Assembly (NCBI GenBank): GCA_028874905.1
Contig: JAPPGZ010000097.1
Coordinates: 1 to 54,863 of the forward strand
Length of the DNA: 54,863 nt
Direction of reading: 5' to 3'
DNA from: Gemmatimonadota bacterium
GTDB taxonomy: Bacteria; Gemmatimonadota; Gemmatimonadetes; Longimicrobiales; Gaopeijiaceae
Shown here: piece after piece, positions 18,657 through 28,179 of the stretch
Layout: every line of letters starts with the position of its first letter
Position numbering within the stretch: position 1 is the first letter of the stretch
The notes under the pieces: generated by a model
What the model was told of the DNA's origin: nothing
The model's database searches: none
Seen by the model: the letters and a program-made list of their open reading frames with translations, nothing else
Translations under genes and position numbers: made by a program

Positions 18657-18725
18657 TGGGAGCCAAAGCAACAAGGTACCTGCGGATCCCACCGCATGCG
18701 GCGTACGACACGAGGATGGATTCGC

Positions 18726-21425
18726 ATGACAACCCCATCACGGCTCGAAGGTCTCGTTTTTGTCGTTTCCGCGTTTGCGTTCGCTGGAGCGAGTGTCATT
18801 CCGGCAGGCACCCAGGCCCAACAGGGGACGATCACGGGCCGGGTCACGGACGCCGAAACGGGAGCGGCCCTTGCCGATGCGGCGGTCGAGGCGCTTGGGG
18901 CGGCGGGGCCGATCGGGACCAACCAGGCAGGACGTTTCAGCCTTGGCGTGGCTCCCGGGTCACACACACTCGTGGTCACGCTGATCGGATACGAAACCAC
19001 GCGGGTCGATGGTGTCGAGGTGGTCGCCGGCGGCACTGCGGAAGTTTCCGTGTCGCTGCGCTCGCAGGCGCTGCTCCTCAATCCCCTCGTCGTCACGGCG
19101 TCGCGCCGTCAGGAGAAGGCACTCGACGCGCCGGCGTCGATTTCCACCGTTTCGTCCAGCGACGTGGCCCGAACGGCGGCGGTTACCGTAGCGGAACACG
19201 TGCGCACGCTGCCCGGGATCGACGCGGCCCAGACCGGACTGAGTCGGACAGCGGTTGTGGCGCGCGGGTTCAACAACGTGTCCTCCGGCGCGCTCCTGAC
19301 GATCATCGACAACCGCTATGCACGCATTCCTTCGCTTCGGTTCAATGCGTACAGCCTGTTCCCGACGACAGATCTGGACATCGAGCGAATCGAGGTCTCA
19401 CTGGGCCCGGGAGCCGCGCTCTACGGCCCGAACGCATCGAACGGCGTGATGCATATCATCACTTCGTCGCCACTCGACAAGCAGGGCTCCACCATTTCAC
19501 TGGCGGGAGGTGAACGTTCGGTCTTCCACGGTCAGTTCCGCTCCGCCCATGCTGCTTCCGAGAACTTCGGCGTCAAGATCTCGGGACAGTACCAGCAAGG
19601 GACCGACTGGGAGTATGACGATCCGTTCGAGATTGTCTCTCGCGAGTATGAAACGTCGCGATACAGTGCCGATGCCCGGTTCGACGTGCGCTTTGGCGAT
19701 GACGGCGCGTTCATCCTGAACACCGGAACCAGCAAGATCGGCAGCGGCATCTCAATGACGCGGATCGGTGGCAGCCAGGTGAAAAACTGGGGCTACAACT
19801 TCGTCCAGACCCGCCTGACGAAGGGTCGGCTCTTCGCGCAGGCGTTCCTGAACCAGACGAACTCCGGGAGCACTGCGACGGGGGGATCGGCTGAAACGGG
19901 AACATTCCTGCTGCGGACCGGCAACCCGGTGGTGGACCAGTCGCGTACCATGGCGGCCCAGTTCCAACACAGCTTCGATGTCGGACCCTGGCAGAGCTTC
20001 ATCTACGGCGTCGATTGGCAGAGGACCGAGCCGCGCACCGGGGGTACGATCTTCGGGCGGAACGAGGACGACGACATCGTCTCCGAAGCCGGCACGTATC
20101 TGCACTCGGAGACGTCTCTGGGCGACCGGGTGGACCTCGTCACGGCAATCCGCTTGGACGACCACAACCGCCTTGCCGACGTGAACATCTCCCCTCGCGC
20201 CGCCCTCGTGCTCCGCCCGGCCGACAACCACAACTTCCGCCTCACCTACAATCGGGCCTTCGCGACTCCGACCACCACCAATCTCTTTCTGGACATCATT
20301 GCCGGACAGATCCCCGTGGGCGGAGGCATCAGCTACAACATCCGCGCGCTCGGCGCGCCCCCGGGTGGCTTCACCTTCGGGGCTCGGTGCCCGGGCGGCG
20401 TCATGTCCTACTGCATGCGCTCGCCCGTGGTTGCCGGCCCTGTCCCTGCAAACGCCGCGTTGCTCTGGGAGGCGCTCCTCCAGATGCTGCCCTCGCTCGA
20501 TCCCCGGACGGCTCCGCTCGTCAATTTCCTGAAAGACCCGGGGGCCCGCCACGGGGATCCGGCGCTCGGGACGGTGTTCCGCCTCCTGGACCAGTCGGCC
20601 TCCGATCCCTCCATGAGGTTCCCGCTGAACAACTCGCCGCCGGGGAACACGACCGAACTCGCCCCGACCATCAACAACACCTACGAGGTCGGCTACAAGG
20701 GCCTGATCAGGAACAGGGTGCTCCTGTCCGTGGACGCCTACTTCAGCCGGGTGCAGAACTTCATCGGCCCGCTGCAGATCATCACGCCGAACGTGTTCCT
20801 CGATCCCGCCAGCACCGGGGCGTTCATCGTCCATCGCCTGACCCCGCTTATCCGGGCGGGCCGCATTACCCGGGAGAGTGCTCTGGGAATCGCCGAGCTT
20901 CTTGCTTCAGCGCCGCTGGGCACCGTCGTGCCGGATCAGTCGGAGTCCGCTGACCTCATCGTCACGTATCGGAACTTCGGCGAAGTGGATTTCTGGGGGG
21001 CGGACCTTGCGGCGCAGATTCTCGCATCGGACCGACTGCGGATCAACGCGAACTACTCCTTCCAGAGCGACGAATGCTTCGATTTCAACGAAGATGGACT
21101 GTGCACCAGTTCGGACGACATCGCGCTCAATGCCCCCAATCACAAGGGATCGGTGGGGTTTACGTTCGACGACCGGGCCGCAGGTTTCTCCTTCGGCGGA
21201 CGGCTGCGGATGACCACGGCCTTTCCGATGAACTCCGGCGTGTACAGGGGTGATGTGGACGGATACAGCATTCTGGATGTCCTGATCGGATACCGGCTCC
21301 CCTTCCAGCCGGACACGCAGGTTTCGCTGACGGCGAACAACGTCCTCAACAACCTGCACCAGGAGTTCGTAGGTGCGCCGGAGATCGGCAGGATGCTGTT
21401 GGCGAGGGTAAGGTACGACTTCTGA
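18726..21425 (+). CDS. TonB-dependent receptor with N-terminal carboxypeptidase-like domain
   Basis: 899-residue outer membrane receptor. The ATG at 18726 has GAGGA 9 bases upstream; an ATG at 18696 would add ten residues. The signal peptide ends near GTQAQQ. Residues about 30-115 are a carboxypeptidase-regulatory-like beta domain (GTITGRVTDAETGAALADA to VVAGGTAEVSVSL). The plug follows (NPLVVTASRRQEKALDAPAS, then VAEHVRTLPGID and GPGAALYGPNASNGV). The rest is the beta-barrel, ending in the terminal Phe expected for assembly (LARVRYDF). Two Cys in the long loop near 555-563 may form a disulphide. The ligand is unknown; no surface SusD-like partner lies next to it. Confidence 0.92.
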   Translation: MTTPSRLEGLVFVVSAFAFAGASVIPAGTQAQQGTITGRVTDAETGAALADAAVEALGAAGPIGTNQAGRFSLGVAPGSHTLVVTLIGYETTRVDGVEVVAGGTAEVSVSLRSQALLLNPLVVTASRRQEKALDAPASISTVSSSDVARTAAVTVAEHVRTLPGIDAAQTGLSRTAVVARGFNNVSSGALLTIIDNRYARIPSLRFNAYSLFPTTDLDIERIEVSLGPGAALYGPNASNGVMHIITSSPLDKQGSTISLAGGERSVFHGQFRSAHAASENFGVKISGQYQQGTDWEYDDPFEIVSREYETSRYSADARFDVRFGDDGAFILNTGTSKIGSGISMTRIGGSQVKNWGYNFVQTRLTKGRLFAQAFLNQTNSGSTATGGSAETGTFLLRTGNPVVDQSRTMAAQFQHSFDVGPWQSFIYGVDWQRTEPRTGGTIFGRNEDDDIVSEAGTYLHSETSLGDRVDLVTAIRLDDHNRLADVNISPRAALVLRPADNHNFRLTYNRAFATPTTTNLFLDIIAGQIPVGGGISYNIRALGAPPGGFTFGARCPGGVMSYCMRSPVVAGPVPANAALLWEALLQMLPSLDPRTAPLVNFLKDPGARHGDPALGTVFRLLDQSASDPSMRFPLNNSPPGNTTELAPTINNTYEVGYKGLIRNRVLLSVDAYFSRVQNFIGPLQIITPNVFLDPASTGAFIVHRLTPLIRAGRITRESALGIAELLASAPLGTVVPDQSESADLIVTYRNFGEVDFWGADLAAQILASDRLRINANYSFQSDECFDFNEDGLCTSSDDIALNAPNHKGSVGFTFDDRAAGFSFGGRLRMTTAFPMNSGVYRGDVDGYSILDVLIGYRLPFQPDTQVSLTANNVLNNLHQEFVGAPEIGRMLLARVRYDF

Positions 21426-21737
21426 GGGCAGTCGGCTCGACACCGAAGCAGCCACCCCTGCCACAACCGCCGCATTCGCCTTGAGCCGCTTCTTGCGCGG
21501 CCCGGAGTTCCTTGCGGCCGAGGTGGATCTTCCGCGCCGAGATGATACGATGTGCGGGCTCGGGATCGACGGTGGGCTGGTCAGCACTACGGGTCCTGTT
21601 CCCGGCGTCAGACCGCCCGCCACGTTCGATCGCGGGGCTGGCGGCCGCGTGGAAGAGCCGGCGCTGGAGCCAAGCTTGTCGCCAGGACTGCGGCTGCCTA
21701 CCGTGCCTGTCACAACTCACATCTCCCGGAGACACGA
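21426..21737. other. 312-base intergenic region without a recognised gene
   Basis: A plus-strand frame (21481-21741) and a minus-strand frame across it are open but show no motif. They are best read as chance frames in GC-rich DNA. The last bases carry the ribosome site (GGAGA) of the NHL-repeat gene. Confidence 0.45.
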
Positions 21738-22763
21738 ATGACCCGGACCAAGATCGCTTTCGGAGTCCTTGCCACCGCGGCCCTGGCCGCCGCCGCCCCC
21801 CTCCACGCCCAGCACGACACCAGCAATCCGTTCCGCCCCATCTACGGGTGGGGTGAACTCCCCGAGGGCCGCGAGTGGGGCTCGACCAGCGCCATCGAGA
21901 TCGCGCCGGACGGGAACATCTGGGTCGCGGAGCGCTGCGGCCGGAACACCTGCGTCGGCTCGGACGTCGATCCGATCCTGCTCTTCGACAAGGAGGGCAA
22001 CCTGCTGCGCAGCTTCGGCGGAGGGTTGATCGCGTGGCCGCACGGGATCGACATCGACCACGAGGGCAACGTCTGGGTGACCGACGCGTGGCGGACGGGC
22101 GCAACCACCACCGGCCACACGGTTCTCAAGTTCTCCCCCGAGGGCGAACTGCTGATGACGATCGGTACCCCCGGGGAAGCCGGCGACCCACCCACCCACC
22201 TTACCCAGCCCTCCGACGTGCTGGTCGCCCCCAACGGGCAGATCTACGTCGCCGACGCGCACGACCGCACTCGGGGCCGAATCGTCCGCTACGACGCCGA
22301 CGGCAACTACATGGAGACCTGGGGCGAACTCGGCTACGGGCCGAAGCAGTTCCGCGACCCCCATGCGCTCGCCATGGACTCGCAGGGCCGCATCTTTGTG
22401 GGCGACCGCTACAACAATCGCATCCAGATCTTCGACCAGGACGGCGAGTTCCTCGCGATCTGGACACAGTTCGGGCGTCCGAGCGGTCTCTACATCGACG
22501 CCGACGACAACATCTACGTAGCCGATTCGGAGTCGAGCCCGGCGCCCAACGATTTCACCGGACAGCGCAACGCCGGGTGGGAGAAGGGGATCCGCATCGG
22601 CGACGCCCGCATGGGGTGGGTGCACCACTTCCTGCCGGACGACCGCGCCAACGTCATGGGGTTCAGCGGCCCCGAAGGCGTAGCGGTCGATGACGAGGGC
22701 AACGTGTACGGCGCCGAGGTGTCCCAGCGGCGGATTACGAAGTGGGTGCGGTTCAGGCGGTGA
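21738..22763 (+). CDS. secreted NHL-repeat beta-propeller protein
   Basis: 341-residue exported propeller. The ATG at 21738 has GGAGA upstream. The signal peptide ends in PLHAQ. NHL-type blades recur: IEIAPDGNIWVAERCG, IDIDHEGNVWVTDAWR, LVAPNGQIYVADAHD, LAMDSQGRIFVGDRYNNRIQ and VAVDDEGNVYGAEVSQRRI. The sequence resembles bacterial proteins annotated as similar to the peptidyl-alpha-hydroxyglycine amidating lyase propeller, but catalytic identity cannot be claimed. Its stop overlaps the start of the M16 peptidase gene (GTGA), so the two products are made together and may interact. Confidence 0.87.
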   Translation: MTRTKIAFGVLATAALAAAAPLHAQHDTSNPFRPIYGWGELPEGREWGSTSAIEIAPDGNIWVAERCGRNTCVGSDVDPILLFDKEGNLLRSFGGGLIAWPHGIDIDHEGNVWVTDAWRTGATTTGHTVLKFSPEGELLMTIGTPGEAGDPPTHLTQPSDVLVAPNGQIYVADAHDRTRGRIVRYDADGNYMETWGELGYGPKQFRDPHALAMDSQGRIFVGDRYNNRIQIFDQDGEFLAIWTQFGRPSGLYIDADDNIYVADSESSPAPNDFTGQRNAGWEKGIRIGDARMGWVHHFLPDDRANVMGFSGPEGVAVDDEGNVYGAEVSQRRITKWVRFRR

Positions 22764-24778
22764 GGCACATTCGGGTCGCGGTCCCGGTCCTGCTGTTGGC
22801 CGCATCGGCGAGCGCCCAGGAGCCCGAATCCGCGTCATCCAACCCGTTTGCCGGCTTCCAGACGCATTATCTGTCCAACGGGGTCAAGGTCTGGTTCAAG
22901 CAACTGCCTGGTGTCCCCAACGTTTCGGTGAGCGCCGGCGTTCCGGTCGGATCCGACGCTGACCCGCCCGGCAAGGAGCAGTTGGCGCACTTCACCGAAC
23001 ACATGCTCTTCTCCGACCACGACGGGCGCACGGAGCAGGAGATCAAGGACGCGGTCGAGGGCATCGGCGGGCGGCGCAACGGCGTGACCTACCGCGATCA
23101 CACCTGGTACTACGTGACCATCGGCCGGGAGCACGGACTCTTCGCCATCGAATGGCTTGCCGGCATCCTGTCGCCGCACGCCATGGACCCCGCGGTGGTG
23201 GACCGGGGACGCCAGCCCGTGGAGAACGAGATCGGTGCCCGGCCCCGCGAGCTGTTCGATCACCTGGCTGCGCTCCTGACGGCTTCCTGGCTGGTCTCTC
23301 CGGACTTCTGGGAGGCCGAGTTCGGCATTCCGCGGTTGCGCGACCCGAATCACGACGAATGGCGCAGCCTGCAGGGAATCACCCCGGACGACCTGCGCGG
23401 CTTCTACGTGCGACACTACGCGCCGGGCCAGATCACGGTCACCATTGTCGGTGACCTCGACGCGGCCGACGCGCTGGCCGCCGCCGAGAGCACCTTCGGC
23501 AGCATCCCCGCCCGCTCATTCGAGCCCTGGACGATGCCGGTCGCGGATCCGGGACGGGGCAAGTCCACCTACGGCTGGGGCTTTCAGTCCACGGCCCGGT
23601 ACCAGTCGCGGCACAAGCTCTTCGACCCGACGGCCGACGACGTGCTCACGGCCCTGTTCATCCGGGACCTCCTGAACCGGCGGCTCAACCAGCGCCTCCG
23701 CTACGGCGAGCGCAAGGCCGTGTACGGCGCGAGTGCCAGCCTGACGAGACGCGGGGCGGCTGCGTATCTGCAGATCAGCAGCCGCATTGACGAGGACGAC
23801 TTCGATTTCGCGACGGGTGTGATCGAGGAGGAGCTCGAGTTCCTGCGGACGGGGTCCCTGGATCCCGCCGAGTTCGAGGCCGACCGCGCGGCGGTAGTGG
23901 CCAGGCTGCGCGGTTCCAACCAGACGGCGGAGTCGCTCAACTTCTGGACACGCACGACGTTCTACGATCCCGCGACCTTCACGGACTTCCCCGACGTGCT
24001 TTCCTTCTACGAGAACGTGACCCAGGGTGAGTTGGCGGCGTTCGCGGAGACGGCCTTCGACCCGTCGCGACAGGTACTCGACATCGACCGGCGGCAACCG
24101 GTGAGCCAGGGAACCATGGTCGTCGCGGTCGTGGTGCTGGTCGCGCTTACCCTGAAGGTGTTGAAGCGACTCCTCACGAAGCCGGTTCGGATGAGGGAGA
24201 TTCGCTACATCGCGCACTTCAAGCTGCCCGTCGCCTTGCGGACGGCGTACGTACTGGGGGTAGCGGGCGTGGCGGTGGCGGCAGTGGTGCTCGCGACGGT
24301 GGGCATTGATCGGCTCAGCGACCGATGGATCGAGAGCGTCGACAGCTACGTCTTCCAGTACGCATGCAACGCGGCCATCCTCGCTTTGGTCGTGGCGGCC
24401 CCGACGCTGATCGTCACGTCCTCGCCGCGCAAACTGCTCGTCTTCAGGGACCATGTGCGGATCAAGCGCCGTGCCTGGCGCTCGCGGATACTCAAGCGTG
24501 AGGACATCGCCGACATCTCGATCCGCCGGTTCCCGGGGGTCTGGCTGTCAAGCGAATTGCTCCGAGGCGCCCCGTTGACCTTCGGCTCCCTCCGTCCCGG
24601 CATCTACCTGCGTCCCGCAAAAGGCCGGAGCTACTTCTTTCGCAGCCGCGACACCGAGGAGCTTGCGGAAGTGCTACGCGAGTGGTGGGGAAGACCGGTC
24701 GCGGGCGGACCGGACAACGCTCCCGCGCGTGGGGCTGCGGTCATGCCCCCCGCACCGCCCGCTTCACCAGGTTCCTGA
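22760..24778 (+). CDS. M16 peptidase fused to membrane helices and a PH-like tail
   Basis: 672 residues from the GTG at 22760, which overlaps the NHL gene stop by 4 bases. The signal peptide is cleaved near SASAQ. The M16 N-terminal domain has the inverted zinc motif HFTEH (His77, Glu80, His81) and the distal ligand Glu157 in VENEIGARP, 76 residues on, so it should bind zinc. A second M16 domain follows to about 440. The end is unusual: a hydrophobic segment near 451-468, two more near 493-515 and 533-555, then about 110 residues (VFRDHVRIKRRAWRSRILKR) that look like a bacterial PH-type domain. It would be a periplasmic peptidase tethered to the inner membrane with a cytoplasmic tail. Its last 38 bases overlap the convergent FAD-subunit gene. 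Confidence 0.88.
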   Translation: MRHIRVAVPVLLLAASASAQEPESASSNPFAGFQTHYLSNGVKVWFKQLPGVPNVSVSAGVPVGSDADPPGKEQLAHFTEHMLFSDHDGRTEQEIKDAVEGIGGRRNGVTYRDHTWYYVTIGREHGLFAIEWLAGILSPHAMDPAVVDRGRQPVENEIGARPRELFDHLAALLTASWLVSPDFWEAEFGIPRLRDPNHDEWRSLQGITPDDLRGFYVRHYAPGQITVTIVGDLDAADALAAAESTFGSIPARSFEPWTMPVADPGRGKSTYGWGFQSTARYQSRHKLFDPTADDVLTALFIRDLLNRRLNQRLRYGERKAVYGASASLTRRGAAAYLQISSRIDEDDFDFATGVIEEELEFLRTGSLDPAEFEADRAAVVARLRGSNQTAESLNFWTRTTFYDPATFTDFPDVLSFYENVTQGELAAFAETAFDPSRQVLDIDRRQPVSQGTMVVAVVVLVALTLKVLKRLLTKPVRMREIRYIAHFKLPVALRTAYVLGVAGVAVAAVVLATVGIDRLSDRWIESVDSYVFQYACNAAILALVVAAPTLIVTSSPRKLLVFRDHVRIKRRAWRSRILKREDIADISIRRFPGVWLSSELLRGAPLTFGSLRPGIYLRPAKGRSYFFRSRDTEELAEVLREWWGRPVAGGPDNAPARGAAVMPPAPPASPGS

Positions 24779-25769
24779 GCAACGGGATCTTGAAGTGGTT
24801 GTAGTCGAGGGGATCGGCGCCCCTGACCGCCAGCTCACCGGCCATATCCGCCGTCGCTTCGTCGCGGGGACGCCCCCTCACCAGGTCCTCGACCGCGGTC
24901 AGGCGACGCGGGATGCACTGCACCGCCCCGGCGACGATACGGGCGTCCTCGATTACGCCCCGGCCGTTCCCGCTGCCGCTCGTCCGCACCGCCGCGGCCA
25001 CGCTCACCAGCGCGAAGTCCCAGGTCTTGCGGTCCGCCACCTTCTCGAAGCGGAAGTCGGCCCCCGCCCAGCGGTCCGGGATGCGGATCGCGGTGAGCAG
25101 GTCGCGCTCTCCCAGCACGGTCATGCGCGTGATGTCGATGCCGGGCGGCATGAAGAACTCCGCCGCCGGGACGATCTTCTCACGGCGGGCGCTCCGCACC
25201 ACCATCCCGGCGTCGAGCGCCACCAGCGCCGGGGCGACGTCGGACGGCGTGACGGCCACGCAGCGGTCCGCGCCGAAGATGGCGTGCTCGCGGTTCATCG
25301 CGCCCGTGGCTCCCGCATAGCAGGTGTTGCCGCCTGCACGGTAGCAGGTCATGCCGTAGCGGTAGTACCAGCAGCGCGTGTCCTGGCACACGTTGCCCCC
25401 GATGGTGCCCGCGTTTCGGATCTGGGGACTCGCGACCTGCGCGGCGGCGTCGGCCAGGAGCGCGTACCGTGAACGGATGAGGGGGTCGGCCTCCACCGCA
25501 GCCAGCGTGGTCATCGCGCCGATCTCGATGCCATCGGCGCCGCCGGGGCCGTCTCCGCCCTCCAACTCACTTACACCTCTCAGTTCAGCGATCCCCTCGA
25601 GATCGATCACGACGGCGGGCTGCTTGCCGCGGTTCTTGAACCAGTCGAAGCTGTCGTAGCCGCCGGCCAGCGGCCACGCATCGGCCCCGTGGCGGCTCAG
25701 CAAATCGAGCGCGCTGTCCAGATCGGCCGGCTGGAGCAGGTCGAAGTGGGTCATCATGTCGTTCATCAT
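24741..25769 (-). CDS. molybdenum hydroxylase FAD subunit with extra Cys loop (PaoB/HcrB type)
   Basis: 342-residue medium subunit of the xanthine dehydrogenase family. It has the FAD motifs PLAGGYDS near 33-40 and NAGTIGGNVCQD near 119-130. An inserted loop carries Cys128, Cys133, Cys142, Cys150 and Cys170, like the [4Fe-4S]-binding loop of 4-hydroxybenzoyl-CoA reductase beta subunit and E. coli PaoB. It passes electrons between the [2Fe-2S] subunit and the acceptor. GAGGAGG precedes the ATG; a 10-base gap follows the large-subunit gene. Last gene of the operon. The 3' end overlaps the M16 peptidase gene tail to tail. Confidence 0.9.
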   Translation of the reverse strand: MMNDMMTHFDLLQPADLDSALDLLSRHGADAWPLAGGYDSFDWFKNRGKQPAVVIDLEGIAELRGVSELEGGDGPGGADGIEIGAMTTLAAVEADPLIRSRYALLADAAAQVASPQIRNAGTIGGNVCQDTRCWYYRYGMTCYRAGGNTCYAGATGAMNREHAIFGADRCVAVTPSDVAPALVALDAGMVVRSARREKIVPAAEFFMPPGIDITRMTVLGERDLLTAIRIPDRWAGADFRFEKVADRKTWDFALVSVAAAVRTSGSGNGRGVIEDARIVAGAVQCIPRRLTAVEDLVRGRPRDEATADMAGELAVRGADPLDYNHFKIPLLRNLVKRAVRGA

Positions 25770-25779
25770 GGCCGCCTCC

Positions 25780-28179
25780 TCACTGCGTGTTGACCTCGAG
25801 CGGCCGGTGCGACTGGGCCTGCTCGGCGAGCACGTTCACGATCATGTCCGGGACGACCGGGGTGCGGTTGAAGTAATGGCCGTCGAGTGCGTCGGAGATG
25901 GCGCAGAGCAGCGCGGCCGCGGAGCATCCCATCAGTGGCTCGCCCACTCCCTTTGCGCCCACCGGGTTCTGGGGGTCGGCGATGTCGGTGGCGGCCCATT
26001 CGAGATGGGACGGAACGTCCAGGTACGACGGCGGTTTGGCCTGGTGGAAGCCGATGTTCCCGGCCACCCCGTAGCGTCGGTCGTAGACGTGACGCTCGAG
26101 CGCCGCCATGCCGAAGCCCATTACCGCGCCGCCCTTGACCTGGGCCGCGAGCCCCTGCGGGTGCACGACGGTGCCGCAGTCAGCGACGCCCAGGTAGTCG
26201 ACGATCTCGAAGGCGCCGGTCTCGACGTCGAGCTCGATCTCGATGAATCCGGCCGCGAGCGCGGGCACGGTGCCGTCGCGGGGCACGTTGTCGCGTGCGA
26301 CCCCGATTAGGCCGCTTCCCGCCAGGTTCGCGACCGCAGCCGCGGTGACCGGGTTCAGGTCGTCGGGTACGTCGTGCCCGCTGAAGCGCCCGCCCAGCCG
26401 GATCGCCCGCCCGGCCGCCCGCGCGTAGCTGATCCGGCGCGACGGGTCGGCGCGCGCGAAGACCGCCTCGCCGCCGATTTCGTAGTCCTCCGGCGAGCCG
26501 CCCAGCTCCATCGCCGCGATCGCCTTGAGCTTTTCGACCGCATCGGCCGCCGCCACGTAGGCGGCGCGCGTCATCGTGAAGGTGGTGTTGCTCCCCACCT
26601 GCGGGCTGGCCGACGCCAGGTGGCGCGAGGAATCCCCGCGCACGATGACGCAGTTCTCCCAGTCGTAGCCCAGCACCTCGGCCGCGGCGCGCGAGACGGC
26701 CGCATACGAGTACGTGCCGAGGTTCCCCACCCCGCAGTGGATGTGCAGTCTGCCGTCCGGCGAGATCCGCACGAGCCCGTCCTGCCCGCTCATCCCCGCC
26801 GAGTGGAAGGCCTGGCCGACCGCGACGCCGGTCACCTTCGAACCCCGCCGCACCCCGCTGCGAGCCAGCCGCTCGTCCCATCCGAACCTGCGGGCGCCCA
26901 GATCGAGTGCTTCGCGCAGATGCGCGCTCGTGACCGGGCCCTGGTTGCCGCCGTAGCGCGAATCGCTGTCGGGCGCGTTGATGCTCCGGATCGCGACCCG
27001 GTCGATCCCGAGCCGGGTAGCCGCCTTGTCGAGGAGCGGCTCCACTGCGCAGGCGATCTGATTCTGGCCCGGACCGCGCTGCGCCCCCCGCGCGGGGGTG
27101 TTCGTGAGCACCGGGATCCCGCGGAAACGCATGGCCAGGGGGGTGTAGACGATGGAGACGGCGCCCGCCGCGCTCCCGAGGTCGCCGAACCCGCTGTTGG
27201 GACCGTTTTCCTGCACGATGAAGAGGTCCACCGCGGTGATGCGGCCGTCTTCCCTGAACCCCATGCGGATCCTTCCCTGGAAGCCCGCCCGCGCCGACCC
27301 GATCGCGTATTCCTCAGCCCGGCTGATGCGCATCATGACGGGCCGACCGGTCTTGCGCGCCATGTGCGCCGGAATCGACATGACCGGGTACGCGCTTCCC
27401 TTGGACCCGAACCCGCCGCCGCAGAACTCGGCCACGAAGACCAGGTCGGACGGGTCGATCCCGATGTAGCGGGCCAGGCTGCCCAGCGTCGCGCTCTGGC
27501 TCTGACTCGAGCCGAAGACATGACACTTGCCGTTCTGCCAATAGGCCATCGCCGAACGCGGTTCCATGGAGTGGTGTGACGTGCCGGCCGTGACGAAGCT
27601 CTCGTCGAGCACGACCGCCGCTTCCCGGAAGCCGGCCTCGAGGTCGCCGTACGACCACTCGTTGTTGACCTCTCCCATCGGCAGCTTGCCGTCGGCCGCG
27701 GCGGCGAAGTCGTCGTCCGTCCACTTGATCTCGGAGACGCCCTCCCGGCGCACCACGGTGTTGCCGTCGAGGCGGGCGTTGGGGCCTTCCGGACGCAGGC
27801 TCTCGAGCGGGTCGAGCACGAACGGGAGCGGCTCGAGGTCCAGCTCGACCTTCCTGATCGCGTCCTGCGCGGTGGTCTCGTCCACCGCTGCCAGCGCTGC
27901 GACCGGCTCGCCCACGAAGTGCGGCGTATTGGTGAGGATGGGATTGCCCGGCGCGGGAATCTCGGGAACGTCGTCGGCGGTGAGGATCGCGACCACACCT
28001 TCCATCGCGAGCGCCTCCGAGGCGTCGATGCCTCGCACGCGCGCATGCGGCATGGGACTCGTGATGAGGCGGCAGAAGAGCATCCCGTCGGCGCGGAAAT
28101 CCTCGGCATATTTCGCGCGCCCGGTGACCTTTGCGATCACGTCCGGGGGCGTGAAGTCCTTCCCGATCAATTCAGGCAT
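25780..28179 (-). CDS. molybdenum hydroxylase large (molybdopterin) subunit, PaoC/CoxL-like
   Basis: 799-residue catalytic subunit of the xanthine dehydrogenase family. The N-terminal hammerhead segment (VTGRAKYAEDF) is followed by molybdopterin-binding segments such as FCGGGFGSKG and NTPARGAQRGPGQNQ. The catalytic Glu lies in GAKGVGEPLMG near residue 747, the position of the active Glu in this family, so it should be active. The substrate (aldehyde, N-heterocycle or other) cannot be read. It overlaps the [2Fe-2S] gene by 8 bases. No XdhC/PaoD-like cofactor-insertion factor is next to it. Confidence 0.92.
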   Translation of the reverse strand: MPELIGKDFTPPDVIAKVTGRAKYAEDFRADGMLFCRLITSPMPHARVRGIDASEALAMEGVVAILTADDVPEIPAPGNPILTNTPHFVGEPVAALAAVDETTAQDAIRKVELDLEPLPFVLDPLESLRPEGPNARLDGNTVVRREGVSEIKWTDDDFAAAADGKLPMGEVNNEWSYGDLEAGFREAAVVLDESFVTAGTSHHSMEPRSAMAYWQNGKCHVFGSSQSQSATLGSLARYIGIDPSDLVFVAEFCGGGFGSKGSAYPVMSIPAHMARKTGRPVMMRISRAEEYAIGSARAGFQGRIRMGFREDGRITAVDLFIVQENGPNSGFGDLGSAAGAVSIVYTPLAMRFRGIPVLTNTPARGAQRGPGQNQIACAVEPLLDKAATRLGIDRVAIRSINAPDSDSRYGGNQGPVTSAHLREALDLGARRFGWDERLARSGVRRGSKVTGVAVGQAFHSAGMSGQDGLVRISPDGRLHIHCGVGNLGTYSYAAVSRAAAEVLGYDWENCVIVRGDSSRHLASASPQVGSNTTFTMTRAAYVAAADAVEKLKAIAAMELGGSPEDYEIGGEAVFARADPSRRISYARAAGRAIRLGGRFSGHDVPDDLNPVTAAAVANLAGSGLIGVARDNVPRDGTVPALAAGFIEIELDVETGAFEIVDYLGVADCGTVVHPQGLAAQVKGGAVMGFGMAALERHVYDRRYGVAGNIGFHQAKPPSYLDVPSHLEWAATDIADPQNPVGAKGVGEPLMGCSAAALLCAISDALDGHYFNRTPVVPDMIVNVLAEQAQSHRPLEVNTQ

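Noticed and set aside
21481-21741. 86-codon plus-strand frame before the NHL gene
   Set aside because: No recognisable domain or ribosome site, and it runs into the NHL gene start.
22742-22759. Earlier GTG start of the M16 peptidase
   Set aside because: The GTG at 22760 gives the typical GTGA overlap and a cleaner signal peptide. The earlier one adds six residues without benefit.
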